The notes under the pieces are model-generated. The model worked only from the letters and a program-made list of their open reading frames with translations, had not been told where the DNA came from and searched no databases. From Nemertoderma westbladi (Eukaryota > Xenacoelomorpha > Nemertodermatida > Nemertodermatidae): DNA of 64,000 nt. The translations under genes were made by a program, and so were the position numbers. The stretch covers positions 26,099-90,098 of the forward strand of contig JAUCBJ010007234.1 in the NCBI GenBank assembly GCA_032718475.1, read 5' to 3'. This document shows positions 45,128-56,345 of this stretch, one piece after another. The first letter of the stretch is position 1, and each line of letters begins with the position of its first letter.

Positions 45128-48100
45128 TGCAAGGGCCGAAATAGGTAAACCGCAACAACCGGCGACGGAAAGTAACAGGGGGATTGCGGGTATCCCCAGC
45201 GGCGTGCGACCGAGCAGAGAGAGACAGGTTGACGTCGCGAGAGGGCGGACGAAGCGTCGAGCCCGATCAGAGGAGGGAAGAAAAACAGTGGGGTTTAACC
45301 GGGAGGTCGATGAGAGATCTCACGAGCGGGAATATTCCACTGATAGGAGAAGAAAGGAAGACAGTAGTAGAAGTATCGCCGCGAACGATAGAAGAGCGAG
45401 GACGGATAGCGAGCCGTCGGTAGTCGAGATGAGAACGGAGAGTCAGTGGGGTCGGACTCCGGGAGATTGCCGTCGCCCCGGAGAGATGCGATCCGGTGAG
45501 ATGCATTACACGCCGAGAGAGGGGTACACGATGTACCGGTACGAAGATGAGGACAGAAGAGAGGGGGGTCGAAGAGAAACTTTCCGACGGAATATACCTG
45601 CCGATCGAGAATACGGTAGCCGCGGGGAGGATTATTCGAGAAGAATAAACTTCGATCCCGAGAGACACATGCAGACTGTAGGACATACTGTAGGCCTTAC
45701 TGCACATACCATAGGCCATATTGAGAGAGGCTATGTAAGCGATAGGATAGCGCGGACGACGGAATTAAGCCCGGAAGTCGCGGAATACATACCGGCGAGT
45801 AGGCCAGAAGCTGATAGGCCTATACCGGTACCAGCACAGCAGTATGACTACAGCATGCAGGGACATAACATATACCCAGGGGAGGGGGGAATTATTGCGG
45901 ATAGGTGCATGGGCCCCAACATATTAACATCAACCCCATTACCAAACATACCGGTGGGGGGGGGGGGACAGGGTGACATTCCCCCATCACAATATCAACA
46001 ATATACCCCGATGGTAGCAAGAACAACGAGACCCTTGGACGAAAACAGGTCGTGTGACACAGATATATGGAGGGGGCCGCTACCCCCGATGACGTACCCA
46101 AGCCAGAGAAAATCAAGAAATAGGACAGACGGAACGCACCAGGCAGGGGAAACTATACAGCACCCGTCGAATCCATTGGAAGCGCAGGCGATAGGGATGG
46201 CCACGTTGATCGATGCTTTGAAAACGAGGATCGAGTTACCACCCGTGGAACCATTCAAGTTCGATGGGAGTAGGCCGGAAGAATATTTGCAGTTTCGGCG
46301 AATGTATAGTAACGAAATACTAACAAAAAACTTGATGCAGGCGGAGTGCCTAAAGTATCTACAAGTGTACACGGGAGGCCCAGCATACGACATCGTGAGG
46401 CAATATCAGGGAATAGAGGGCGGCTTCACGACAGCATGGCGGGCACTGGATAGGGAATACGGGCACCCGGCCAAGATCATCAGGCAGACGCTGAGAGGCA
46501 TAACATCGGGTGGCCTACAGGATAACCCCGTTAGCATTAAGACGTTTGCAAACAAAGTCGAGAAAGCGCTGATCGTGCTGAAGACGCTAGACGCGCCATA
46601 CGAGCTCAACGCGTCCAATAACATCACCACGATAGCGCAGGCACTACCGAACTGGTTGCGCAACAAGTGGAGGAAGATCGCTTTCTCCACTCGAGACAAG
46701 AAGGGTGCGGAACCGGGTTTAGAAGAAATGTCAAACTTCTTAAATTACGAGGCTGAACTAATAACGGACCCAGTCTATAGTGAAGATAGCCTGGGAAAGG
46801 GACCAAAGACGGATCACTACAGGCCGAAACCAGAGCACAATACATCAAACGCATTGCCGAGGCTCAGGCAATCATTGCCATACACAGCGACGCAGGGGAC
46901 TGCAAGTCCACAGGCAAACGAAGATAAGACAACATCATGGAACGGACAGGGGAACAATAACAACATGAATAAACATAACCCCAGTACGTCCAGTAGGCCA
47001 AATCCAGTCAATAAGAATAGTAGGGACTTTGGTACGAATATAACTGCGATACGCAATGCATTGTATAAAGAGGGCTACGACCCAAAGAGCAAATGCCAGT
47101 TACACGCAAATGCGCTTCATAAAACCATGAACTGCAGGTACTGGCAGGCGCTACCGAGGCAAGACCAGATAGATTACGCGTCGAGCAATAAATTCTGCTC
47201 GCGATGTGTGAAGAGTGGACACAAGGCCAGGGAATGCCAAGAGAAGCCGGTCAAGTTTGGCCAAAGGAGAGGCCAAACGATGGCAACGAGCACGGTAGGG
47301 GCGAAGAAGAGAGGCACGGTGTTACTTGGAGTAGTACCGGTGCGAGTGATCGGGGAGGGCAATCGATCAGTAACAACACTAATGCTGGTTGATAGTGGAG
47401 CTGCCTTCACATTAGTCGAGGAATGGGTAGCCGAAGAAATAGGATTGAGAACAAGGCCAAGCAGAATGGCGGTAACAACCATCTCTAGCAAAGATGAGAT
47501 CCTAGAGATGAGGACAGGACGGTGCGCAATTGCAGCAGTGGCACCAGGATGCGATTATGGGGCAACCATCGACCCCATCCAAGTAATAGAGTCAATTAAC
47601 ATCAATGCCAGGCGGCCAACCAACATCGAGGTCGAGCAATACAAATTCCTGGACGACATTGACTTCTCGATCCCAGACGTGGACGTTAGGAAGGTATCCA
47701 TCATAGTAGGAATGGACTGCCCGACGGCCCACGAAAGAATGCAAACGGTCTTCGGCGAAGACAAGCAGAGTGACCCGGTGGCCATATTAACACCATTCGG
47801 GTGGACGCTGAGTGGTCCAATTAAGAGCAAGATACCATTCAGGATGTCGGAGACATCAGGATGCATGTTCGCGGGAACAATGCAGGAAATGGGTGATGAG
47901 GGAGCAGAGGAGCAGCTTAAAAGACTGCTCAGACAAGACTTTGAGGGACTGAAAGAGACCGGGGTCGGGACCTCGGTAGAAGACAAGCAGGCTCTACAAA
48001 GCGTGGAGGAATCGATGACGTGTGATGAGGGGCGGTATACAATAGGAATGGTATGGAAACTACCGAAGATACCGCTACCCGATAATAGAGGGATGGTAAT

Positions 48101-51100
48101 CACGAGACTCCGCAAGCTGAAACAAACACTAAAACGGAGCCCCGAGAAGAACGAGTACATTCACAAAACGATTAAGAAGTACGTCGAGAAAGGATGGGCC
48201 GTGGAGTTACCGGTCGACGAGCCGAACACGGACAGGACATACTACCTGCCACTCCACGTAGCTTTAGACCCAAAGAAAGGTAAACTTAGGATGGTAGTCG
48301 ATGCATCGGCAAAGACCGACGGAAAGTGCTTAAACGACTACCTACTAGAGGGCCCAAACATATACAATTCGGGCATAGAAGTACTACTTAGATTTAGGAA
48401 TGGGAAACACGCCTTCACGTGTGACATAGAAGGCATGTTCAACCAAGTCCGTGTAACAGAGGAAGATAGCGACAGTCAACGCTTCTTATGGTATAACGGC
48501 GAGGAAGAACCGCCTATAGTACCGGCATATAAGATGGTAGTACAAAACATGGGGGCCAAGTCGTCCTCATTTACGACGACTATGGCAGTGAGAGACACGG
48601 TGAAGGGGAAGGAAGATAGATACAGCAGTAGGGCCGTCGATATGATCCGACGCGGCTTCTACGTAGACGACGGTATGGAGTCTGGAAATACGGTTGAGGA
48701 GATACTGGAAACAGGGCGCGAGGTTCGCGACATCCTGAAAGGATCCGGCTTCAACCTGACCAAATTCCAATCCAGTTCAGAAGAATTTATCAAGGCAATA
48801 GAGGACAAGAAACCAGAATCGACCATGGACAACCCTACAACAGCCAAAGGACAGGACATGGCGAATAAGAGAACACAATCTCAGCAAAAGGCATTGGGAA
48901 TCGTGTGGGATAGAGGAACAGACGAACTGAAGTATCAGCTGAGCCAGGAGGGCGCAGACACCCATACGAAGAGGGGTTATGTATCGTATATAGCAAGGAT
49001 ATACGATCCCCTAGGCCTAGCATCCCCATTACTAGTCACGGGGAAACAGATACTCAAGAGAGTATTTAAATTGAAGGATGAGTGGGACGTAGAGGTACCA
49101 GAGGACATCAAGAAACAGTGGAGCAAATGGACAGGAGACTTGGAGAGGATGGGAACATACAACATGCCGCGAGCGTATTTCCCGGACGGGAACATGACGA
49201 ATCTGGACCTACATATGTTCTCCGACGCGTCGTTAGAGGCATACGGGGCGGCACTCTATTTAGTACAACGAGAGGGGCCTCACAAGCCCAGACTAGCCTT
49301 TAGCAAAGCTAAGTCAACGCCGCCAGATTCAGCATCTGTTCCCAAGTTAGAATTGACAGCTGCGAGACTAGGAGTTAGAGCCACAGCCTACCTAGTGGAT
49401 ACAATTCCCAACATAGTGGAGACACACTACTGGACGGACTCCATGGTAGTGCTTGGTTGGCTACACAACGAAAAGACGAGGTACCCGATATTCGTCGCGA
49501 ATAGAGTGGACGAAATAAGGGCGAGCACAGAACTGGAAAGGTGGCACTACTGCCCAACAGACGAGAACCCAGCGGACCTGCTGTCGAGGGGCGTGGAACG
49601 CCACACTTTCTTAAAGAAGGAAGTATTGTGGCAGCATGGGCCACAATTTCTGAGCGATAGAGAGGCCTGGCCGCCGATGAGGAAGGTGGACCCGGGCTCG
49701 GAACCAATATCAGAAGGAGAGGGAGATTCAGAGGGAGAAGAGATATACTCCCAGATGGTGAGGGAGATTAGGGACGTGCAACCAGGAAGGGAACTGTGCG
49801 ACAACCCGACGGATAAACTCCTCAGCTACAGTTCCAGTTGGTATAAGACCAAGAAACTAGTGGCGTACTGGAGAGCCTTTGGGAATTTCCTTGCGGGAGT
49901 CGGCAAGGACAAGAAGACCAGGATAACCATAGATCTGGAAGGAGCGGCCAAGGCAGTGATCCGCTATGAACAACGCAAGAACTACGGCGACGAGGTGGAA
50001 CGTGTCGGTAACCAACAGCACCTCCGACGGGATAGCGAGTTGATCACGCTGTCGCCACAACTCAACGAGGACGGGATTCTAGTAATGAATTCTAGGGTGG
50101 GATATAACAACAGTATAGTCGTGCCACCGAAACCCATCATCATTCCCACAGGATCGCCTATAGTCCACCAGATCATATGGGACTCCCACAAATCGATACT
50201 GCATGGGGGCACCAACCGAACCCTCACAGAGATAAGGAGGACCTATTGGGTCAAACAACTAAGGAAGAAGGTTAAAGCGGTAGTGGGGCAGTGCCAGACC
50301 TGCCGACGAGCGAAGAAGGAACGAGCCGTACAGGAGATGGCGCCACTACCGGCGAGTAGGGTAAGACAGCACGACCCGCCATTTACGCATTGCGGTGTGG
50401 ACATGTTCGGGCCGATAAAGATCAAGGTGATGCGACACACGGAGAAACGCTATGGTATTATCTCCGTATGCAACAATACGCGGGCGGTAGGGATAGAACT
50501 CGCCCAAGATGCAACCGCATCAGCATTCATTAACGCCCTAGAAAGGTTTAGGGACCGCAAAGGTGGGACGATCGCAGTGATATACAGCGACAACGGCACC
50601 AACTTTGTGGGCGCAGAGAGTGAGATGACAGAGGCCTTAGACATCTTGGAGGGAGAAGAAGTCAGGGCGGCCATGAGAAGACGACAAGTGAAGTGGGAGA
50701 GAAGGACGCCGTATGCACCACATACATTAGGATGCGTCGAGAGACTCGTGGGCAGTTCAAAACGTCTAATGACGAAGCTAATGAACACCAACATGGTCAC
50801 TGAGGACGTTTTACGGACAGTACTTGCGAAGTGCGAGGGGATCATTAATAGCAGACCGCTATATCCGGAGAATGATGACCCTGAGTCGTTAGACGTGCTG
50901 ACGCCTAGCCATTTCCTGATGGAAAGGCCAGCGACCATCGATATGCGGGGTGTAGACCCAGATGACATACACTCCCGCCAAAGTTGGAAAGTCGCTAAAG
51001 CAATAAGCGCAGAGTATTGGAGGAGGTGGGTCGAGGAATACCTACCCACGCTCCATAAGCGAAGCAAGTGGAGGAAGCCGAACAGGGAGTTAAGAGAGGG

Positions 51101-51296
51101 AGATCTCGTAATCGTTACGGATGATACTATCATCAACAACCAGTGGCGGTTGGCGAGAGTTGTACGCACTTACTCCGATGAGGACGGAAGAGTCCGATCG
51201 GTAGAAGTGCGAATAGGTGGGAAGATAGGTGCGAAGGACAGAAAAACCTACAGGAGAGCGGTAGGCAAATGCTGTCTCCTAGAAGGGGCACCTTAG
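45097..51296 (+). CDS. BEL-2 Gag-Pol polyprotein (protease, RT, RNase H, integrase)
   Basis: Open frame; the earliest clear start codon inside is GTG at 45204, so it is probably expressed by frame change from ORF1. Residues counted from 45204: BEL Gag capsid block (DUF1759 type, FKFDGSRPEEYLQF) from 351; and zinc knuckle CSRCVKSGHKAREC at 665. Next are the aspartic protease VDSGAAF at 730 and RT from about 1020 (RMVVDASAK, TCDIEGMFNQV, catalytic YVDD at 1153). RNase H (MFSDASLEAYGAALY) starts about 1338. The integrase zinc finger HKSILHGG...CQTCRR is at 1662-1700. The catalytic core has Asp in CGVDMFGP, Asp in YSDNGTNF and Glu in CVERLVGSSK. The C-terminal DUF5641-type domain is near 1960 (GDLVIVTDD). 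All catalytic residues are present; this is a complete BEL/Pao pol. Confidence 0.95.
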
Positions 51297-51395
51297 AGTG
51301 GAGTTAGAGTGGAGTTTAGTCGTCCAAGTTTTGGACTGAAGGGGGGTGGGATTGAGGGCGAGACGCCCTTCCCACACAAATAAAATAAAAATAAA
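51297..51395 (+). other. Spacer after pol
   Basis: Short purine-rich spacer followed by A-rich repeats; no gene. Confidence 0.5.
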
Positions 51396-52060
51396 ATAAA
51401 AAATAGTTAGTTAGTTAGTAGGTACGTAGTGCCTAGAGTTAGTTAGTTAGTAGGTACGTAGTACCTAGAGTTAGTTAGTTAGTTAGTAGGTACGTAGTGC
51501 CTAGAGTTAGAGAGTTAGTAGGTACGTAGTACCTAGAGTTAGTTAGTTAGTAGGTACGTAGTGCCTAGAGTTAGAGAGTTAGTAGGTACGTAGTACCTAG
51601 AGTTAGTTAGTTAGTAGGTACGTAGTGCCTAGAGTTAGAGAGTTAGTAGGTACGTAGTACCTAGAGTTAGTTAGTTAGTAGGTACATAGTGCCTAGAGGG
51701 TTAGTAGGTACGTAGTACCTAGAGTTAGTTAGTTAGTAGGTACGTAGTACCTAGAGTTAGAGAGTTAGTAGGTACGTAGTACCTAGAGTTAGTTAGTTAG
51801 TAGGTACGTAGTACCTAGAGTTAGAGAGTTAGTAGGTACGTAGTACCTAGAGTTAGAGGGTACGTAGTACCGCTAGTTAGAGTTAGAGTTAGAGGGTACG
51901 TAGTACCACCAGTTAGAGTTAGAGTTAGAGGGTATGTGGTACCGCTAGTTAGAGTTAGAGTTAGAGGGTACGTAGTACCGCTAGTTAGAGTTAGAGTTAG
52001 AGGGTACGTAGTACCGTTAGTTAGAGTTAGAGGGTACGTAGTACCATTAGTTAGAAGAGA
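51396..52060. repeat. Hairpin minisatellite: GGTACGTAGTACC plus AGTTAG spacers
   Basis: About 18-20 copies of GGTACGTAGTACC (stem GGTAC/GTACC, loop GTA), separated by variable (AGTTAG)n/AGAGTTAG spacers. Spacing is about 30-40 bp. Some copies have one arm mutated (GTAGTGCC), alternating regularly with perfect ones in the first half. Confidence 0.95.
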
Positions 52061-52539
52061 GAGAGTAAGAGGTAAAAGGGGTAAATAGGATATAGATATT
52101 AGTTAGCAGTAAGTAGAGTTAGTAGCGAGAGGGGGGCATATGAGTACAGCTGGGTAAATCGTGTGGCCACACGACGTATACTGCTGTACTGCATAGGCCC
52201 ACAAAGTAGGCCAGAATATGGATTAGAGAATAGAATAATCCATAGGCAGTAATAGGTAGTAGGACAGTAGAATTAAAATAAATAGAATAGGGCTGAAAGT
52301 TAGAAATAGTGGCAACACAAGGGAAGTCGTTCTAGAACATAATAAAAGTAACGGACAGAAATTGTAAATTAGGCTCATTTACTAGCTTCAAAATTAATTA
52401 GGTTAAATTTAGGCTAAAAGGCGCAATTAAGTAGAAAGTAGGCCATTATCGAACCGTACGAAACATCTTAATACATCACTCATCTGTATTGCGCCTTGGT
52501 AAGGCACCACCCTGCAGGTGAGCGAGTGTAGTGTTCGGA
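52061..52539 (+). other. Pol-ORF3 spacer
   Basis: No coding frame. CAGGTGAGC at 52515-52523 resembles a splice donor and lies just before ORF3; no supporting acceptor was identified. How ORF3 is expressed (spliced RNA or internal promoter) is open. Confidence 0.4.
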
Positions 52540-55089
52540 ATGGCGAGTAAGTTGATCAGGAAGAGGAAGGCGGAGTCAGGAGGAAAAGAAATACTGGTGG
52601 ATTTCACCGAAAGACACCTGGAAGAGAAGACGAGAGGATACTACGAGAAGTTGGAAAGGGGTCACGCGGCACGAGCGCTGCAGGACCACTTCCGGGAGAT
52701 GCACGAGCAGCGGCTGGTCGGGACCTACGGAACGCCGTCGCTGGACAACGCGATCTTCCAACACTTCCACTACGTGGTGAAAGGGGACGAGGCGAAGTTC
52801 GGGATTCCGAAGTATCCGAGGGAATCACCGAGGAAGGACTGGAAGAGGTTCATAGAGTCCGTCAACAGGGGAGGATATATGATCCTAGATGACGAGGGAA
52901 CCGTGGAAGACGAGGCGGGTTCGAGACGAGGATCAGCGGGGTCGGCCAGGACCATACTCCTACATTTGGCCGCGCCAAATGGGGATATCTTCCTATTCGA
53001 TTTAGGGACGTATGGGAAGAAGGACGGGCCGAAACTGAGCCGGTTACCGAAAGCGGTACAAGTCTTGGTAAGAGAGAAGTCGACGACGAAAGTGGGATCG
53101 GCGATTCGCGAGGATGCGGAAAGGATCATCGGTCCGGACGCCACCAACCTCCTGGATATGCAGAAGGTCTTTATGGCTATGACGGCACCGGATGGGTTGG
53201 GGCTAGTCGAAAACACAGGTCTATGCGGGGCAGTGGCAATGGGCCAACTATTGGGGCTCGTATGTCACAAACCGATGGACTGGGGGAAGTTTAGGGAAGA
53301 ATACGGAGCAGAACTAGCGAACTCGCTAAAGTGGGGAGCGAGACCGGGAAAGCAGGAGGCATATCAATTTCGCAGAGGAGCGATAAAGGTATATCAGAAG
53401 CGATATATCTTGCAGGAAGACTGGATTATGATAAGTTTGCTTAACTTATTTATGACCGTAGTCATCGAGAGGGAACCAGGAGCATTTCTGTTATCGGGAT
53501 CACCCCTAAGCTACAGGAGAGCCTTTAAAGTGGCCTTTGACGGTCTGGTAGACCACCCGGGGCTGAAGGGCGAGTCGGTGTACTACAACAGCCGACATCT
53601 GGTAGACGGGGAGACAGATACACCGTATCAGAGATGGGAGCAGCTAGAGGCGGACAGACGAGAAGCAAAGCGACTGGAAGAAGTCGCTAGACGGGAGAGG
53701 ATAGAAGCAGAGGAGAGGATAGAGGAGGCCAGGGCACAGAGTTACGGCTTCGAGGAACAGGCGGGCCTAGACGAACTTCATTGGACTTCGTCAGGGAGTT
53801 CGGGGGAGTCTCTAGGGCGAGAATTGGGATGGATGGTGGGATCGCCGAAACAGTCGACGTCGGGGTTGCAAACGATGCCCATACCAGCGGGCGCCGAGGG
53901 CGACCAACTGCCAAGGAAGCTAATGGAGCTAGAGGGATGGAGAGCTACGGGCGAGAGCCAAGGCGGGAAGGGACATAGTGGATCCATCGGGATACCGGGA
54001 TTAGAGACACTACCAGAAGAGGAGGACGACGACGACGAGTTCGGAGAGATGCCGCCCATCGAGAGGATAGGCCACTCGGACACGGACTGGGTTGGCGGAA
54101 GGGTGGTGACGGCCAGTGGGGCGAGGGCCTTCTGGAACAGATCCGGCAAGCGGACCTGGGTGCACGAGGAGCCGGCGGTGGATTTCGCGGGGAGCACCAT
54201 CAGGTTGGGCGAGCAACCGGGGACGGCACCACGGATAGTATTCGGGGAGACGATGCCCGAGAGGGGCGGAGAGATCGGCGTAAACAGGGAGACCAACGTA
54301 GAGAAGTTCGCCTACCAGCGACTCCACAGACCGCGGAGATCGCTTGGGACGAAAGACGAGGTGGGACGGGAGACATTGGTACTCGGCTGCGACTACTGTG
54401 GGAGACGGACCCATCGGGAGGGCAGCTGCCTATACCGGTTCCAAAAGGGAACCTTTTGTCTCTACTGCAGAGAACCAAGTCACAGGATGGGGGCGTGTCC
54501 ACGGTTGCATAACCGATGTCCAAAGTGCCACTTTCGGGGACACTACGGGCGCGAGTGCGACTGGATGAGCGACGAGGAGAAGTTCACAAGATTCGAGGAG
54601 TGGGCCGACGTCGGGGCCATGACGCGCCAGTGCATGAAGGCCCAAGAGTTCAAGTGGGGTTTCTTCCTTATAAACCAGGAGACCCACATGGAAATCATAA
54701 AGCGAAGGTTACCGTTTACCTATCAAGAGGTAGCAACGGCGGCGTCGTACGCTGGAGTGATGAACACGCAAAGGTATCTGGACAGGTGGACGCCAGAGAA
54801 CCGAAGGGAGTTTAGGGATTTCTTGGCGGAGCACGTACCAAAGGCAATGAAAATTATCCTATGGGACGCCACTAGAGGGAGACAACCGGGCCATTCTGAG
54901 GGGCCACCGGCGAAGCGATATCGGGCACTAATAATACCAGCGCCCAAGGAGCCAACGACCGGGATTAGCAAGGAAGTGGCGGCGAAGGTCCGAAAGCAGA
55001 AAGCGGATGATGCCAGAGGAACGGTGATAACCAAGAAACGGCCCAGGGAAGAGGATGCCAGGGGGAACTACCCCCGGAGGAACAGATAG
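52540..55089 (+). CDS. BEL-2 ORF3: DEDD exonuclease-like domain plus three CCHC zinc knuckles
   Basis: 849 codons from the ATG at 52540. A GTG nine bases upstream is also in frame, but ATG is preferred. Residues 105-300 resemble the RNase D/WRN/EXD-type 3'-5' exonuclease fold. Exo I is LDDEG (D117, E119), then TILLHLAAPNGDIFLFDLG, as in the family's second strand pair. Exo II is KVGSAIREDAERI (D192), then NLLDMQ. A candidate Exo III is RYILQED (Y289, D294). The Y-to-D spacing is five instead of the usual four, so the last motif is uncertain. Residues 370-405 form a charged coiled coil. Residues 617-673 hold three perfect CX2CX4HX4C knuckles (CDYCGRRTHREGSC, CLYCREPSHRMGAC, CPKCHFRGHYGREC). 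The C-terminus is basic. No signal peptide or membrane span, so it is not an envelope protein. Likely nucleic-acid binding and processing; the function is inferred. Confidence 0.8.
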   Translation: MASKLIRKRKAESGGKEILVDFTERHLEEKTRGYYEKLERGHAARALQDHFREMHEQRLVGTYGTPSLDNAIFQHFHYVVKGDEAKFGIPKYPRESPRKDWKRFIESVNRGGYMILDDEGTVEDEAGSRRGSAGSARTILLHLAAPNGDIFLFDLGTYGKKDGPKLSRLPKAVQVLVREKSTTKVGSAIREDAERIIGPDATNLLDMQKVFMAMTAPDGLGLVENTGLCGAVAMGQLLGLVCHKPMDWGKFREEYGAELANSLKWGARPGKQEAYQFRRGAIKVYQKRYILQEDWIMISLLNLFMTVVIEREPGAFLLSGSPLSYRRAFKVAFDGLVDHPGLKGESVYYNSRHLVDGETDTPYQRWEQLEADRREAKRLEEVARRERIEAEERIEEARAQSYGFEEQAGLDELHWTSSGSSGESLGRELGWMVGSPKQSTSGLQTMPIPAGAEGDQLPRKLMELEGWRATGESQGGKGHSGSIGIPGLETLPEEEDDDDEFGEMPPIERIGHSDTDWVGGRVVTASGARAFWNRSGKRTWVHEEPAVDFAGSTIRLGEQPGTAPRIVFGETMPERGGEIGVNRETNVEKFAYQRLHRPRRSLGTKDEVGRETLVLGCDYCGRRTHREGSCLYRFQKGTFCLYCREPSHRMGACPRLHNRCPKCHFRGHYGRECDWMSDEEKFTRFEEWADVGAMTRQCMKAQEFKWGFFLINQETHMEIIKRRLPFTYQEVATAASYAGVMNTQRYLDRWTPENRREFRDFLAEHVPKAMKIILWDATRGRQPGHSEGPPAKRYRALIIPAPKEPTTGISKEVAAKVRKQKADDARGTVITKKRPREEDARGNYPRRNR

Positions 55090-55766
55090 GTTCCCAGAGT
55101 CGAGGGAGAGAGACTGGGACTTAGACGTGGTACGCCTGGCAGGCGCCGCGCGGGATGTACGAACTATTAAGTACAAATTCAATTAATGCAAATAATCATA
55201 TAAGTGCAATTTGTATGTACGTACGTAGTAATTAGTAATCTAGTAAAATACATACGTTTGGAGTAAGTACTATAGTCATACAACCTTTCTCAATTAGCTA
55301 CTGGGACTGGGGGATAACTGACTATGGCACTATGGACGAGACAACTGACAATTTCACGCTTCTTGAGTGCGACGGCACGAGAGGGGGGGGGAGGTTCGTC
55401 AGGAGAGATAAAAATAGTCAAAGTGGAGTTGAGGATCGGAGTAAGAGTGCGAAGTGCCAAGAGAGTGCGAACGCAATTCTAGTGTGGGGGGGGGAGAATA
55501 AGAGGCTGAGTGAGGGACGAGGAGGTCCGGGGGTATGAGAGAGTTAGGGTGAGAGTGGAGGGGAGATAGGGCGAAAGTGTTGGGGAAACAAAAGTCGCGT
55601 GAAGAGGTGAGCGCGATCGGCCCGACATGAGACGCCAGGTACACAGGGTAGCGTTATCATACCCATAAGGGGCGGTCTGGAAAGCCGGCTCCTAGAGAAA
55701 AGAATTCCACCCCACACCCGATACTAGATCGGGATCCAGCGGGATTGTAACGCACTTTTTTGGTTG
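55090..55766 (+). other. BEL-2 3' untranslated region
   Basis: Purine-rich stretches with short G runs (55383, 55486); no supported gene. Confidence 0.5.
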
Positions 55767-55804
55767 ATGCTATCTTCTTACCGGGAAGATAGCATGGGGG
55801 GGAG
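55767..55804 (+). promoter_or_regulatory. 11-bp hairpin followed by polypurine tract
   Basis: ATGCTATCTTC (55767-55777) and GAAGATAGCAT (55785-55795) form a perfect stem with a 7-base loop. The second arm runs directly into GGGGGGGA, the polypurine tract at the 3' LTR boundary. Confidence 0.85.
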
Positions 55805-56345
55805 TGTTAGCTTATTCAATCCCGCCAACACCCCATAAAGTTATAAGCCGATAAGCAATATTGGGAGCCACGAGATTGGGTGATAACCAATTCGTGCCAT
55901 CCCAATGAGAATGGGAAGGAGAACCACACCACAAGGGTCAGGGGCCAAACCCCTAACCCAGAGGAAATAGGTGGAGTGAACGGGAACACTTCAGAGGGCG
56001 CCAACAAGGGTATTAGCCAATCAGAGGGGGGAAAGGCATCGATTGAGTAGCAATAAGGCCACCGTGCAATATAACCAATAACCTATTAATCAGTGATTCA
56101 GTTATCTCAGTGCAGCAGTGCTAGCGTAGGTTGGTAGTCAATTAGTTTAGTTAGGGGATCACGGGACTTTAGTTACCGTATCCCGCCTTGTACACATTAT
56201 ATCTATATCTATATCCTATGCCCTATTATTATTATACACCGAACTTCAGAACTCAGTTACTTTCTTTCATCCTTATACACGGCGGGGACGCGTGGACTAA
56301 ATTACCACACCGGATAAATCGGGATCCCTCCTGGATCCCGTCACA
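55805..56345 (+). repeat. BEL-2 3' LTR
   Basis: 541 bp, partner of 42143-42682. Differences cluster in the first 160 bp. Confidence 0.95.

Larger units (their letters stand above)
42143..56345 (+). mobile_element. BEL/Pao element BEL-2 (14.2 kb) with extra ORF3
   Basis: LTRs at 42143-42682 and 55805-56345 differ at roughly a dozen to twenty positions by eye. Order: LTR, Gag-type ORF1 (42764-45127), Gag-Pol ORF2 (from about 45097 to 51296), hairpin minisatellite, ORF3 (52540-55089), polypurine tract and LTR. All three frames are open, so the copy may be functional. The bases before the left LTR (AATAT) and after the right LTR (ACCGC) do not match, so there is no target duplication. Confidence 0.95.

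Noticed and set aside
50450-51169. 239-codon minus-strand ORF
   Set aside because: Antisense to the BEL-2 integrase region, which is clearly coding on the plus strand.
51396-52060. CRISPR-like array
   Set aside because: Short palindromic repeats with simple-sequence spacers of the same AGTTAG family inside a eukaryotic retrotransposon; no unique spacers or cas genes.
52540-55089. ORF3 as an envelope gene
   Set aside because: No signal peptide, no transmembrane segment and no glycoprotein cysteine pattern; zinc knuckles point to a nucleic-acid-binding protein.
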